Counted from the stretch's first letter, positions 6,072 through 13,743 are shown. The stretch: 16,020 nucleotides of DNA from an uncultured Leuconostoc sp. (GCF_946222815.1 NZ_CAMJRK010000026.1:1-16020), one strand, 5' to 3'. Notes: generated from the sequence alone by a model not told the origin. Program-made: numbers and translations.

Positions 6072-7757
6072 ATGACAACTGTTCAAGAATTGACAGAAAT
6101 TGTTGGTAACAATCACATCATCACTTCAGCTTCAAAATCATTACGCTATCGCAGTGGATACCGTAGTGGGCAGGGGGATGCATTGGCGGTTGTACTGCCT
6201 GGTAATATGATGGAGTTATGGCAAGTATTGAAAGTACTGCATGCTCATAACACAATTATTATTATGCAAGCTTCTAATACCAGCTTAACTGAAGGTTCAA
6301 TTCCGGCACCAGGTTACGATCGTGACTGTGTTGTGGTTAATGGGACACGAATTAAAGGTGTACAATTGATTAACCATGGCGAAGAAGCACTGGCTTTTCC
6401 AGGGACTACGCTATTTAAACTTGAAAACACGTTAAAAGCGATTAATCGAGAACCACACTCAGTTATTGGCTCATCAAATTTGGGTGCGTCTGTCATTGGT
6501 GGCATCAACAATAATTCTGGTGGTGCGCTGATTCAACGTGGACCAGCATATACAGAATTATCATTGTACGCGCAAATTGATGCCAATGACGAATTGCATC
6601 TCGTTAATCATTTAGGTATTGACTTAGGAGATACACCTGAGGAAATAATTAATAACCTTGAAAATCGCAATTTTGATATTGATAAGGTTCAAAAAGATGA
6701 TAAACGTGTCGGACACAATCGTGACTATGAATCGCGTGTTCGTAATATTGGGTCACATACACCAACACGTTATAATGCTGATCCCAACGAATTATATGAA
6801 GTGTCAGGTTCATCAGGTAAATTAGCAGCATTTGCTGTTCGCTTAGATACTTTCCCAAAAGAGGGCGCATCACAAGTATTTTATATCGGCACAAATGAGC
6901 CAGCAGTGTTAGAAAAATTGCGTCGCCATATTCTATCTGAATTTAAGAATTTACCCGTATCTGGGGAATATATGCATAAAGAGGCATATGATTTAGCTAA
7001 AAAGTATGGTAAAGATTCACTACTCGTCATTGATACAATCGGGACGAACATGTTGCCATATTTGTTTGGACTGAAATCAACAGCTGAGCGTATATTAGCT
7101 CATATTCCGACCTTTAAGCCATACTTCCCTGATCGCATGTTGCAACATGTAGGTCAAGTCTTTCCTAATCAATTACCTAAAAGAATTGAAGCTTATAGTG
7201 ATAAATATGAACATTATCTGCAATTAAAGATGGTGGGTGAAGGCATTGATGAAGCACGTCAATACTTGAAAGAATTTTTTAAAACGGAGTCAGGCGACTA
7301 TTTGGAATGCACACCTTCAGAAGCAGACAGAGCGGCAACGCACCGTTATGTCACAGCTGGTGTAGCGATTAGATATCAAGAAGTTTTCCAAAGTAAAAAG
7401 TTGGATATTTTACCATTAGATATCGCTTTACCTCGTAATGAGTTTGATTGGTTTGAACATCTGCCAAAGGAAATCGAGGATAAAATTGAACATAAGTTAT
7501 ATTATGGTCATTTTCTTGATCATGTGATGCATCAGGATTATATTTTGAAGCCAGGTGTAGATCCACATGAATTGAAATTAGAAATGTTAAAATTGCTCGA
7601 TAAACGTGGGGCTATTTACCCTGCCGAACATAACGTTGGCCATTTATATCATGCTGCTTCAACGTTAGTGAACCATTATAAGCGCAATGATCCAACCAAT
7701 AGTTTCAATCCAGGTGTTGGTTTGACAACCATGGAAAAATATTGGGGTAATTATTAA
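6072..7757 (+). CDS. dld: Quinone-dependent D-lactate dehydrogenase (FAD)
   Basis: A peripheral membrane flavoprotein that oxidises D-lactate to pyruvate and passes electrons to membrane quinone. The 561 residues match the length of the E. coli Dld family (about 570). The N-terminal FAD-binding half has ASNTSLTEGS and PAPGYDRDCVVVN at about 66-92 and the glycine-rich SSNLGASVIGGINNNSGGA segment at about 135-153, followed by RGPAYTELSLYA. The C-terminal half is the Dld-specific membrane-binding/cap region, with PAEHNVGHLY near 516-525 and the FNPGVG motif close to the end. ATG 6072 is preceded by GGGGG at 6061-6065, an adequate ribosome binding site. The gene is monocistronic, between its own promoter and a strong terminator. 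In a lactic acid bacterium it would re-use the main fermentation product, giving respiration-type electron flow when quinone or heme is available (family knowledge, not shown here). Confidence 0.95.
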   Translation: MTTVQELTEIVGNNHIITSASKSLRYRSGYRSGQGDALAVVLPGNMMELWQVLKVLHAHNTIIIMQASNTSLTEGSIPAPGYDRDCVVVNGTRIKGVQLINHGEEALAFPGTTLFKLENTLKAINREPHSVIGSSNLGASVIGGINNNSGGALIQRGPAYTELSLYAQIDANDELHLVNHLGIDLGDTPEEIINNLENRNFDIDKVQKDDKRVGHNRDYESRVRNIGSHTPTRYNADPNELYEVSGSSGKLAAFAVRLDTFPKEGASQVFYIGTNEPAVLEKLRRHILSEFKNLPVSGEYMHKEAYDLAKKYGKDSLLVIDTIGTNMLPYLFGLKSTAERILAHIPTFKPYFPDRMLQHVGQVFPNQLPKRIEAYSDKYEHYLQLKMVGEGIDEARQYLKEFFKTESGDYLECTPSEADRAATHRYVTAGVAIRYQEVFQSKKLDILPLDIALPRNEFDWFEHLPKEIEDKIEHKLYYGHFLDHVMHQDYILKPGVDPHELKLEMLKLLDKRGAIYPAEHNVGHLYHAASTLVNHYKRNDPTNSFNPGVGLTTMEKYWGNY

Positions 7758-7768
7758 TTAAAAGTCAT

Positions 7769-7814
7769 AAAAAATACGCGACACATGTTTTAAAACATGT
7801 GTCGCGTATTTTTT
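7769..7814. terminator. Bidirectional terminator between dld and ktrA
   Basis: A perfect 22-bp palindrome (arms 7769-7790 and 7793-7814, 2-base centre) with A-run and T-run ends that act as tails on both strands. Its right end overlaps the ktrA stop codon (7813-7815). It should terminate both converging genes. Confidence 0.92.
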
Positions 7815-8475
7815 AGTTATTAGTCATTTGATCAAAATCATCAACCATATCTTTTGGTCCGACAACAGATAAAATATCTTTATGGTGTATTTTATATTTT
7901 GATTCGGGCGCAACAATCACTTCACCTTCATGACGTACAGCAATGACATTTAAACCGAATTTTTTGTGAATATTCAGTTCGGAAATAGTTTTCCCAGTAA
8001 AGGTAGGGTTGACAATCTGCACCTCTGCCATTGAATAGTCATCAGATAATTCGATAAAATTTAACATATTTGGTGCTAGGAGTTTACGTCCAATACGTTC
8101 ACCCATTTCGCGTTCAGGTTGTACAACCAAATCAGCACCAATTTTTGTTAAGACGCGTAAATGAGTACGATTTTCGGCCTTAGCAATCACGTTTTTAGCA
8201 CCGAGGTCTTTTGCGTTAATTGTGGCTAAAATACTGGCCTGCATATTATGTCCAATGGCAATCACAACGTGATCAAAACTGGCAATATCTAATTTCCGTA
8301 AGACATCTTCTTCTTGTGCATCAGCGATGACCACTTGAGTCGCAATATCACGATATTCGTTAACGTGCTCTTCACTGATATCAATGCCAAGCACGTCTTG
8401 ACCATTAGCAATAAGGGTTTCGAGTAGCGCACCACCAAAACGGCCGAGTCCAATGATAGCATATGTTTGACGCAT
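7813..8475 (-). CDS. ktrA: Ktr potassium uptake regulatory subunit (RCK/TrkA domain)
   Basis: The cytoplasmic gating ring subunit of a Ktr K+ transporter, binding adenine nucleotides and controlling the KtrB channel-like subunit. The 220 residues are the usual KtrA length and hold one RCK_N Rossmann domain (about 1-130) with GLGRFG at 9-14 and the acidic Asp32 at the end of the second strand, then a TrkA_C/RCK_C domain (about 138-218). In some Firmicutes the RCK_C domain binds c-di-AMP, so that control is possible here. The minus-strand start is supported by TAGGAG at 8485-8490, 9 bases upstream. The gene follows ktrB by 40 bases in the same direction, forming an operon. Confidence 0.94.
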   Translation of the reverse strand: MRQTYAIIGLGRFGGALLETLIANGQDVLGIDISEEHVNEYRDIATQVVIADAQEEDVLRKLDIASFDHVVIAIGHNMQASILATINAKDLGAKNVIAKAENRTHLRVLTKIGADLVVQPEREMGERIGRKLLAPNMLNFIELSDDYSMAEVQIVNPTFTGKTISELNIHKKFGLNVIAVRHEGEVIVAPESKYKIHHKDILSVVGPKDMVDDFDQMTNN

Positions 8476-8515
8476 AATGAATTTCTCCTAAATGTTGTAT
8501 GACATAGTGACTAAG

Positions 8516-9919
8516 CTAACCGATAATAACTGTTTCTTCTGGGTACTGGTATGGTGCATGGTCGGAATGTACGTTTAAAATTGAGAACATGACCGTGTAA
8601 ACACCCACACGACCAATAAACATCGTTAACATAATGACACATTGTCCAAAAATGTTTAAATGTGGTGTGAGACCGAGTGTCAATCCGGCTGTTGCGAAGG
8701 CACTGACAACTTCAAAAACAATATATTCTAACCCGTATTTGGAATCAGTGCCTTGTGTCAGCATCAGTAAAAATGACAGAACGCCTAAGAAAAGTAAGGA
8801 TACAAAAACAAGTAAGAGCGATCGTGAAATGTTTTCGTTTGTTAGTCGACGATGTGCAAATGTCACATCTTTTTTACCACGTAAAGCAGCATGCGTCTTG
8901 AGTAATAAAACGCCTAATGTTGTTGTTTTGATACCACCAGCCGTTGACCCTGGTGTACCGCCGATATACATCATCATAATGGTTAACAGAATTGTAGCGG
9001 GGGCCATTTGGCTGAAACTAAATTGCGAAAAACCGGCTGTCCGGTAAGAAATTGACATAAACAAAGTGTTTGCAACGCGAGTAAAGCCAGATAGATGTGT
9101 GGCAATGGCTAAATTACGTTCGGTTAATTCAAATAATAGCCAACCGCCAATGATTAATGCACCGGTCATCATAAGCGCGAGTTTGGAATGTAAAGTTAAT
9201 TTGTGTGAGTGACGATAGAGTAAAACATCACGCCAAACCAGAAAACCTAAGGACCCAGCGATAATCAAAGCAGCAATGATTAATAAAATCCAAGGCTGGT
9301 TGGCATGTGCCATGGCACTTGGAGGTAAAATAGTGAAGCCAGCATTTCCAAATGCTGAAACAGCATGAAAGACTGCGTAAAATAGGCCGTGTTTCATACC
9401 AAAATCATGAATAAAGAAAGGTGATAACATAAGTGCGCCAACGATTTGGATAATAACAGATAGCTTGATAACATAACCAAATACAACACGTGTGTCGTAA
9501 AGACTATCTAAACTATAAACTTCTTGTACCATCATTTTATCACGCAGGTTCATTTTCCGGCGAGTTGCTGTAAACAACAAAACAGAAAATGACATAAAGC
9601 CTAAAGCACCGATTTCTATCAGACACATGATGACAATTTGTCCAAAAGTTGTCCAATGTGTTGCTGTATTAACGACAGTCAAACCAGTGACCGAGGCAGC
9701 TGAAGTTGCTGTAAATAGGGCATCCATAAACGAGTGTCTCATATCGCCATGATAGCTAAAGGGGAGAATGAGTAGTAAGGCACCAATAGTAATAACTGAT
9801 AAAAAACCTAACGTTAAACGTTGTGGCATAGAGAGATACGATAGAAATGTCCGTCGTTGGGATTGATTATGAAATTTTTTCATTTCTGCTTTGGTAGGGA
9901 GTTCTATTTTCCGTGACAT
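8516..9919 (-). CDS. ktrB: Ktr potassium uptake membrane subunit (TrkH/KtrB family)
   Basis: Membrane subunit through which K+ enters, Na+-dependent in characterised Ktr systems. The 467 residues contain four M1-P-M2 repeats, with the degenerate selectivity filters SVTGL (76-80), FGNAGF (190-195), YRTAGF (292-297) and FATAGL (408-413). The Gly/Ala/Ser-rich gate loop GGTPGSTAGGIKTTT (320-334) is in the third repeat, and Arg437 in the FIGRVG motif of the last helix is the conserved gating Arg position. The minus-strand ATG at 9919 is preceded by AGGAAG, but the gap to the ATG is about 16 bases, unusually long, so initiation may be weak. No closer alternative has a better site. It is co-transcribed with ktrA. 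Confidence 0.94.
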   Translation of the reverse strand: MSRKIELPTKAEMKKFHNQSQRRTFLSYLSMPQRLTLGFLSVITIGALLLILPFSYHGDMRHSFMDALFTATSAASVTGLTVVNTATHWTTFGQIVIMCLIEIGALGFMSFSVLLFTATRRKMNLRDKMMVQEVYSLDSLYDTRVVFGYVIKLSVIIQIVGALMLSPFFIHDFGMKHGLFYAVFHAVSAFGNAGFTILPPSAMAHANQPWILLIIAALIIAGSLGFLVWRDVLLYRHSHKLTLHSKLALMMTGALIIGGWLLFELTERNLAIATHLSGFTRVANTLFMSISYRTAGFSQFSFSQMAPATILLTIMMMYIGGTPGSTAGGIKTTTLGVLLLKTHAALRGKKDVTFAHRRLTNENISRSLLLVFVSLLFLGVLSFLLMLTQGTDSKYGLEYIVFEVVSAFATAGLTLGLTPHLNIFGQCVIMLTMFIGRVGVYTVMFSILNVHSDHAPYQYPEETVIIG

Positions 9920-9986
9920 ATTTTGTGTAATTTAACTTCCTTTATATTAAAAGTGAGGATTTAACCATTTTAACATGCTCTGTTTC

Positions 9987-10018
9987 ATTATACACGTTAT
10001 AAGGTTGTTGCTTATCAA
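9987..10018 (-). promoter_or_regulatory. Possible ktrBA promoter
   Basis: On the minus strand a consensus TATAAT (9987-9992) lies 20 bases from TTGATA (10013-10018). The spacing is longer than ideal. No recognisable c-di-AMP riboswitch fits in the short leader (about 60 bases). Confidence 0.35.
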
Positions 10019-10046
10019 CCCTTACAAATATGAGTGAGAGAATCGA

Positions 10047-10075
10047 TTGTTTTTTTAATGGAAAAATTGTATAAT
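10047..10075 (+). promoter_or_regulatory. Promoter of the SAP-domain gene
   Basis: TTGTTT at 10047-10052, a 17-base spacer and a perfect TATAAT at 10070-10075, about 38 bases ahead of the ATG. It is divergent from ktrB. Confidence 0.65.
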
Positions 10076-10112
10076 TGCCCACATATTCTGTAGTCTTTTA
10101 GGAGGACATAAC

Positions 10113-10784
10113 ATGCAACGACCAAAATTTACATGTGTGATGCGTGTTGAAGACTTTAAACAATATTATTGGTATAAAACAGAACTAGAGACTATTTGCA
10201 AAGCCTATCGGTTACCAACTTATGGTACGAAATATGAATTAGAAACATATATTATAAGGTTACTAAGGGGGGAATCAGCCTCTATGATTAAGCCACTTAG
10301 AAAAAATAAGCGAAGGGGTTTATCAGCAAATCTGATAACTCCGGAAACAAACATTTTGGCATCGGGATTTAGTTTGAATGCGCAAGCCAGAATGTTTTTC
10401 TGTTCTTACTATGGTACAGAAAAATTCTCCTTTAAAAAGGCAATGGGTATCAAGATGCGAGACATTGAAGCGAAAAATGACATCACTGCAACTGTACAAG
10501 ATCTGATTATAGCTTACGAACAAGGAAGTGATTTGTCTGATAACCACGAAGAACAAACTTACCAGTGGAATAATTTTCTCAAAGATTTTCGAAATGACGA
10601 TTTATCACATCAGTATGACTCACCTATGAAAGTTGCTGCGGTTTTGTGGCAAAAAGTTAGAGATTCTAATCAAGAAAAGCGATATAGTCATGAATTACTG
10701 GTTAGCTATGAACAAGCAATCAGGCAGTATCTAAAAGTACGTGATTCACATGAAAAATATCAAGTAACGGATTCTAATCAATAA
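10113..10784 (+). CDS. SAP-domain protein, DUF6434-like
   Basis: A soluble 223-residue protein of unknown role. An N-terminal SAP-like helix-extended loop-helix motif spans about 20-53: YYWYKTELETICKAYRL, then the PTYGTKYELETYI core with Gly38-Thr39-Lys40. SAP motifs usually bind DNA or RNA. A basic linker KNKRRG follows. The C-terminal part has FSFKKAMGIKMRDI and an aromatic YQWNNFLKDFRNDD segment, as in Firmicutes SAP proteins paired with DUF6434 (recognition from memory, moderate certainty). There is no signal peptide or membrane helix. AGGAGGA at 10100-10106 is a strong ribosome binding site 6 bases before the ATG. It stands alone between a divergent K+ operon and a terminator, so the neighbourhood does not suggest a function. 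Confidence 0.82.
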   Translation: MQRPKFTCVMRVEDFKQYYWYKTELETICKAYRLPTYGTKYELETYIIRLLRGESASMIKPLRKNKRRGLSANLITPETNILASGFSLNAQARMFFCSYYGTEKFSFKKAMGIKMRDIEAKNDITATVQDLIIAYEQGSDLSDNHEEQTYQWNNFLKDFRNDDLSHQYDSPMKVAAVLWQKVRDSNQEKRYSHELLVSYEQAIRQYLKVRDSHEKYQVTDSNQ

Positions 10785-10786
10785 TT

Positions 10787-10858
10787 AAATAAAAAATCAG
10801 CAGATTTACTTGAATCATTGTCGAAAACAACCAAAGCACATTTGCTGATTTTTTATTT
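10787..10858. terminator. Long-armed convergent terminator between SAP gene and Rrf2 gene
   Basis: The arms 10787-10802 and 10843-10858 are perfectly complementary over 16 bases (AAATAAAAAATCAGCA and its complement), with A/T ends tailing both strands. The 40-base loop is unusually large but can fold into two small hairpins (10803-10816 and one around TTGT/ACAA). It serves the two converging genes. Confidence 0.7.
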
Positions 10859-11270
10859 ATTTTAAAATATCCTGAATCACGTTAGCCAATGAAATAGTTT
10901 TCATTTGGTTATACGCAGCGGATTCAATGTCACTATAAAAGTGATTTAATGTTTCTTGAATATGGCCACCAACTAAGCAGTTTGGGTTTGTTTTGGGATC
11001 AATATTGAGTAGATTATGTGGCATGTTAATAGCGCAATAAACATCATAAATGCTAATCTCATCTGGTGATTTTGCTAGTTGTGGTGTAGCGACACCTTGA
11101 TGAGTTGTGAGTAGATTGGCCGACCGTAGATCAAGCATTAAACTACGCACAACGCTGGCATTTGAGCCGATACTTGCTGCAATAGATTTACTAGATAAGT
11201 CATGTTGCTTCAATATCTCAATGTAAGCTAAAATGTGTATAGCATCGCTTAATTTATATGAAATTCGCAT
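10857..11270 (-). CDS. Rrf2-family transcriptional regulator
   Basis: A 137-residue winged-helix regulator. The helix-turn-helix is at about 26-50 (SSKSIAASIGSNASVVRSLM), followed by the Rrf2 pattern SPDEISIYDVYCAIN. Only two Cys are visible (79 and 98, the latter in NPNCLVGG), so it lacks the three-Cys Fe-S cluster set of IscR/NsrR. It resembles the YwnA-type Rrf2 group instead, whose members often sit beside NAD(P)-binding reductases, as here. The minus-strand ATG has AGGA at 11278-11281, 7 bases upstream, and an extended -10 just beyond. A terminator separates it from the upstream QorB-like gene, so the two are adjacent but probably separate transcripts. The target, perhaps that reductase, is an inference. 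Confidence 0.87.
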   Translation of the reverse strand: MRISYKLSDAIHILAYIEILKQHDLSSKSIAASIGSNASVVRSLMLDLRSANLLTTHQGVATPQLAKSPDEISIYDVYCAINMPHNLLNIDPKTNPNCLVGGHIQETLNHFYSDIESAAYNQMKTISLANVIQDILK

Positions 11271-11300
11271 ATCTTTGTCCTGTCAGTTAGTTATTCAAGC

Positions 11301-11309
11301 ATTATAGCA
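11301..11309 (-). promoter_or_regulatory. Extended -10 promoter of the Rrf2 gene
   Basis: The minus strand reads TGCTATAAT (TATAAT at 11301-11306, TG at 11308-11309). An 11-base block including it, 11301-11311, is identical to 12247-12257 in the promoter of the upstream reductase gene. No good -35 is seen. Confidence 0.6.
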
Positions 11310-11321
11310 CAGTTATCACAT

Positions 11322-11351
11322 AAAAAAGGCATCTTATTGGGGATGCCTTTT
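11322..11351 (-). terminator. Terminator of the QorB-like gene
   Basis: A 10-bp perfect stem (11324-11333 with 11342-11351, 8-base loop). On the minus strand it is followed by a T-run (plus-strand A at 11322-11327). It separates the reductase transcript from the Rrf2 gene. Confidence 0.85.
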
Positions 11352-11358
11352 GATGATT

Positions 11359-12213
11359 TTATTTGTGATTCAAAATTTCTTTCAGTGCTACTGGTAATGG
11401 TGTTAAGTCGCGACCTAAAACATCAGACAAGTCGTTTGAAGGCACATCTAATGAGCCTTCATCGATTGGTGATTGGAATGAGGCAAACAAAGTTGCTAAA
11501 TCCTGAGACAAACCACTTTTTTCAAGTGTGGCAATATAGTCATCTCGTGTTTCTTTTGTTACTGTAATTTTTTCTTCTGTGGCCTGAGCTAAAGCTAAAC
11601 CAAGTGATTCATAATCATTGATAGATCCAGAGAATTCGTAAATGGCTTTTGGTGCATCGCTGACAAGCACTTTGACAGCAGCTTCAGCATATTCACGTTC
11701 CAAAGCCCAGCCAGCACGACCGGTGGCCCAATAAGATGTAGCATGTTGACTGGCACCAGCGGTGATAAAGCCCATCTCATTTTCGAGATACCAATTATTT
11801 CTCAATAATGAGTTTGAAAGACCGGATGCAGCTAATGCGTGTTCAGTTGTAAGATGATCACTAGCTAACGCGCTAATTGATTGATCTGCCTTAGCAAAAC
11901 TTGTATAAGCCACAAATGAGACGTTGTTAGCTACTAAAGCGTCGATAACATTTTGATGTTGTGCTTCACGTGGCACTGGGCCACCTGGTTGAGAGGAAAT
12001 AAACAAGACGCGATCGACACCAGCTAAGGCACGTGTCATTGAGTCGGTGTCGTCATAATCAGCTTGGCGGACATCAGCACCGGCAAATAATTCTTGCGCT
12101 TTTTCTAAGTTTCTAGCAATGACGACAATGTCCTTGATGTCAACTAATTCTTGTAGATAATGGTAAGCTAATTGACCAAAGTGACCAGTTGCAGCGGTAA
12201 TGGCATATTTCAT
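11359..12213 (-). CDS. NmrA/QorB-like NAD(P)H:quinone oxidoreductase
   Basis: An atypical short-chain dehydrogenase of 284 residues. It resembles E. coli QorB (286 residues) along most of its length: a Rossmann start, VIARNLEKAQEL, VRQADYDD, FVAYTSFAKAD, then LLRNNWYLEN. QorB-type enzymes reduce quinones with NADPH and are linked to quinone stress. The nucleotide motif reads TAATGHFG (6-13), with the first Gly of the usual TGATGxxG replaced by Ala7 while Gly10 and Gly13 are kept. The start is set at the Met of MKYAIT (12213), because the fold begins there. An in-frame ATG 15 codons upstream would place the promoter inside the gene. The ribosome binding site is weak (AGAG near 12222). A palindromic operator covers its promoter. 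NAD(P)H-binding family: certain; exact substrate: uncertain. Confidence 0.85.
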   Translation of the reverse strand: MKYAITAATGHFGQLAYHYLQELVDIKDIVVIARNLEKAQELFAGADVRQADYDDTDSMTRALAGVDRVLFISSQPGGPVPREAQHQNVIDALVANNVSFVAYTSFAKADQSISALASDHLTTEHALAASGLSNSLLRNNWYLENEMGFITAGASQHATSYWATGRAGWALEREYAEAAVKVLVSDAPKAIYEFSGSINDYESLGLALAQATEEKITVTKETRDDYIATLEKSGLSQDLATLFASFQSPIDEGSLDVPSNDLSDVLGRDLTPLPVALKEILNHK

Positions 12214-12246
12214 GGTGTTTTTCTCTTTTCTATTTTCTATACAAAT

Positions 12247-12285
12247 ATTATAGCACAACTTGTTGTTTATAAAACAACAAGTTGT
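12247..12285 (-). promoter_or_regulatory. QorB-like gene promoter with 31-bp palindromic operator
   Basis: The minus-strand extended -10 TGCTATAAT lies at 12247-12255. Directly upstream is a perfect palindrome with 14-base arms, ACAACTTGTTGTTT (12255-12268) and its complement (12272-12285), around a 3-base centre. It fills the spacer and -35 region and lacks a T-tail in the reductase direction, which points to a repressor site rather than a terminator. The regulator could be the nearby Rrf2 or HxlR protein, or one elsewhere. Confidence 0.75.
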
Positions 12286-12336
12286 AGAAATGATTAAATG
12301 TGCTTCAGGTAAAATGATGAATGGCTTGTTTTATTA

Positions 12337-12392
12337 TTGACTTTCATGCCAATTCATCTATAGTTGACTTTGGACCAAATAATAATTATAGC
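12337..12392 (+). promoter_or_regulatory. Tandem, duplicated promoters of the DHA2 exporter gene
   Basis: Two similar units lie 27 bases apart: TTGACT (12337-12342)-16-TATAGT (12359-12364), and TTGACT (12364-12369)-17-TATAGC (12387-12392). Both begin TTGACTTT and end TATAG, so one looks like a duplicate of the other. The first is the better match to the housekeeping consensus. The second TTGACT begins on the last base of the first -10. Confidence 0.6.
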
Positions 12393-12432
12393 GTGTACCA
12401 AAGCTGAACTACCAAATAGGGGAGCTCATTTT

Positions 12433-13628
12433 ATGAAAGAAAATACATCGTTAAAAACAACTTTAAATATTGTGTCAGTAGCCCTCGTGGCATTCTCAGG
12501 AATCATGGCAGAAACAGCAATGAATGTTACTTTTCCAGTCTTATCAAAAGAATTTCATACTGACTTGAATGCCATCCAGTGGGTGACCACTGCTTATTTA
12601 CTTGCTGTGACGATCATGGTAACAACAAGTTCTTATCTTATTAAACGTTATAGTAGCCGACATCTCTGGTTGGTTAGTATCGTTTTTTTCGTAATTGGCA
12701 CATTAATTTGTGGATTTTCACCTAATTTGACGTTCTTAATTTTAGGGCGTGTATTAGAAGGCATTTCTGCCGGCATTGCCATGCCATTAGTCTTTAATAT
12801 TGTTGTGGCAACTGTGCCAGCCGCTAAAATTGGGGTTTGGATGAGAATAGCCTCTATGATAATTAGCTTGGCGCCCTCTTTTGGACCAACGTATGGTGGT
12901 GCCTTGGCTGATACGTTTGGTTGGCGATCAATCTTTTTTATTTTGTTAATTGCGCCAACAATTTCTTTGATCTTAGGTTGGAAAACAGTGCGTGAAATAA
13001 AGCGCCATCAAGTACAAGGCGCCTTTGATGGCGTAGCTTTTGTAGCATTAGCAATATTTTTAACAAGTTCGCTGCTATTAGTCAATAAATTAGAAAATGG
13101 CAACATTGATTGGGCATGGCTCATGATAGTAGTCTTCACACTCATTCTGTTTATACTTCGGGGAACCACTTCCAAGGCTAATTTTCTAAATCTCAAGTTA
13201 TTTACACATCCAAAATTCATCGCATTATTGATATCTATTGGCTTTTACATGTTCATTTTACTTGGCTTAAATCTCATAATCCCAACTTATTTGCAGTATT
13301 TTTTACATGTTTCCAGTTTTTGGGCAGGATTTTCTTTATTGCCAGGTGCATTAATTGGTGCACTCTTGGCACCACTATTTGGTCGATTATACGATCTAAA
13401 GGGCGCTAAATTACCATTATACTTAGGAAATACTATTTTTACAGTAGTCATCGTTATCATGACTTTATGGGTTCACTTGGAACCACTGTCGGTGCATTGT
13501 TCCAAGCAAAGTATGGTGCTGTCAATGGACTACAACATTTTGCTTGGCTAGCAGTGGTCTTGTCAATACTTATTTTTGGATTGTTTGCCATCTACTTTTC
13601 CAAAAGGTTTCAAGTGAAGCGTGCTTAA
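12433..13628 (+). pseudogene. DHA2-family MFS drug exporter, internally deleted and frame-shifted
   Basis: Remains of a 14-helix drug:H+ antiporter. From ATG 12433 (AGGGGAG at 12418-12424, 8 bases upstream) the frame encodes about 11 membrane helices. These include TM1 ending AETAMNVTFPVL, the WVTTAYLL segment of TM2, RVLEGISAGIAMP in TM4 and the antiporter motif SFGPTYGG in TM5. After TM11 (GNTIFTVVIVIMTLW, near 13465) the frame runs into 27 unrelated residues and stops at 13551. The authentic C-terminus continues in another frame from about 13467 (MGSLGTTVGALFQAKYG, then a final helix and SKRFQVKRA) to TAA 13626-13628. LGTTVGA normally lies near TM13, so about 60-70 residues covering TM12-13 appear lost at the same point (estimate from family layout). 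The promoter and ribosome binding site are intact, so a truncated protein may still be made, but transport is unlikely. Confidence 0.85.
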
Positions 13629-13678
13629 AAAATACTAAATTGTATCACCGTGCCTATATTGAATCTGGTTGCAGAAGT

Positions 13679-13704
13679 TATTTAACGATCACGATCGTTA
13701 AATA
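13679..13704. repeat. 26-bp perfect palindrome
   Basis: TATTTAACGATC and its exact complement are separated by AC. It lies 50 bases after the exporter stop and just before a terminator, and has no T-tail. Size and symmetry are those of an operator for a TetR-like dimer, but no such gene is present. It may be what remains of a deleted promoter region. Confidence 0.6.
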
Positions 13705-13709
13705 CATGT

Positions 13710-13735
13710 GCCTCGTCTGGCAGGACGGGGCTTTT
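13710..13735 (+). terminator. Plus-strand terminator of the DHA2 exporter gene
   Basis: GCCTCGTC (13710-13717) pairs with GACGGGGC (13724-13731), one U·G pair in the plus-strand RNA, with loop TGGCAG and TTTT following. The wobble exists only on the plus strand. Confidence 0.75.
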
Positions 13736-13743
13736 CATTTCAC

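Noticed and set aside
8634..9047. A 137-codon plus-strand frame opposite ktrB.
   Set aside because: It is antisense to the filter-containing part of KtrB, has no ribosome binding site, and its composition is that of a shadow frame.
9920..9990. A c-di-AMP (ydaO-type) riboswitch ahead of ktrBA.
   Set aside because: The leader after the likely promoter is only about 60 bases and shows no such structure.
10787..10858. A small RNA in the 72-base region between the SAP and Rrf2 genes.
   Set aside because: The long arms with A/T ends explain it as a shared terminator; no promoter lies inside.
11337..11567. A 76-codon plus-strand frame opposite the QorB-like gene.
   Set aside because: It begins inside the minus-strand terminator and is antisense to a well-supported enzyme gene.
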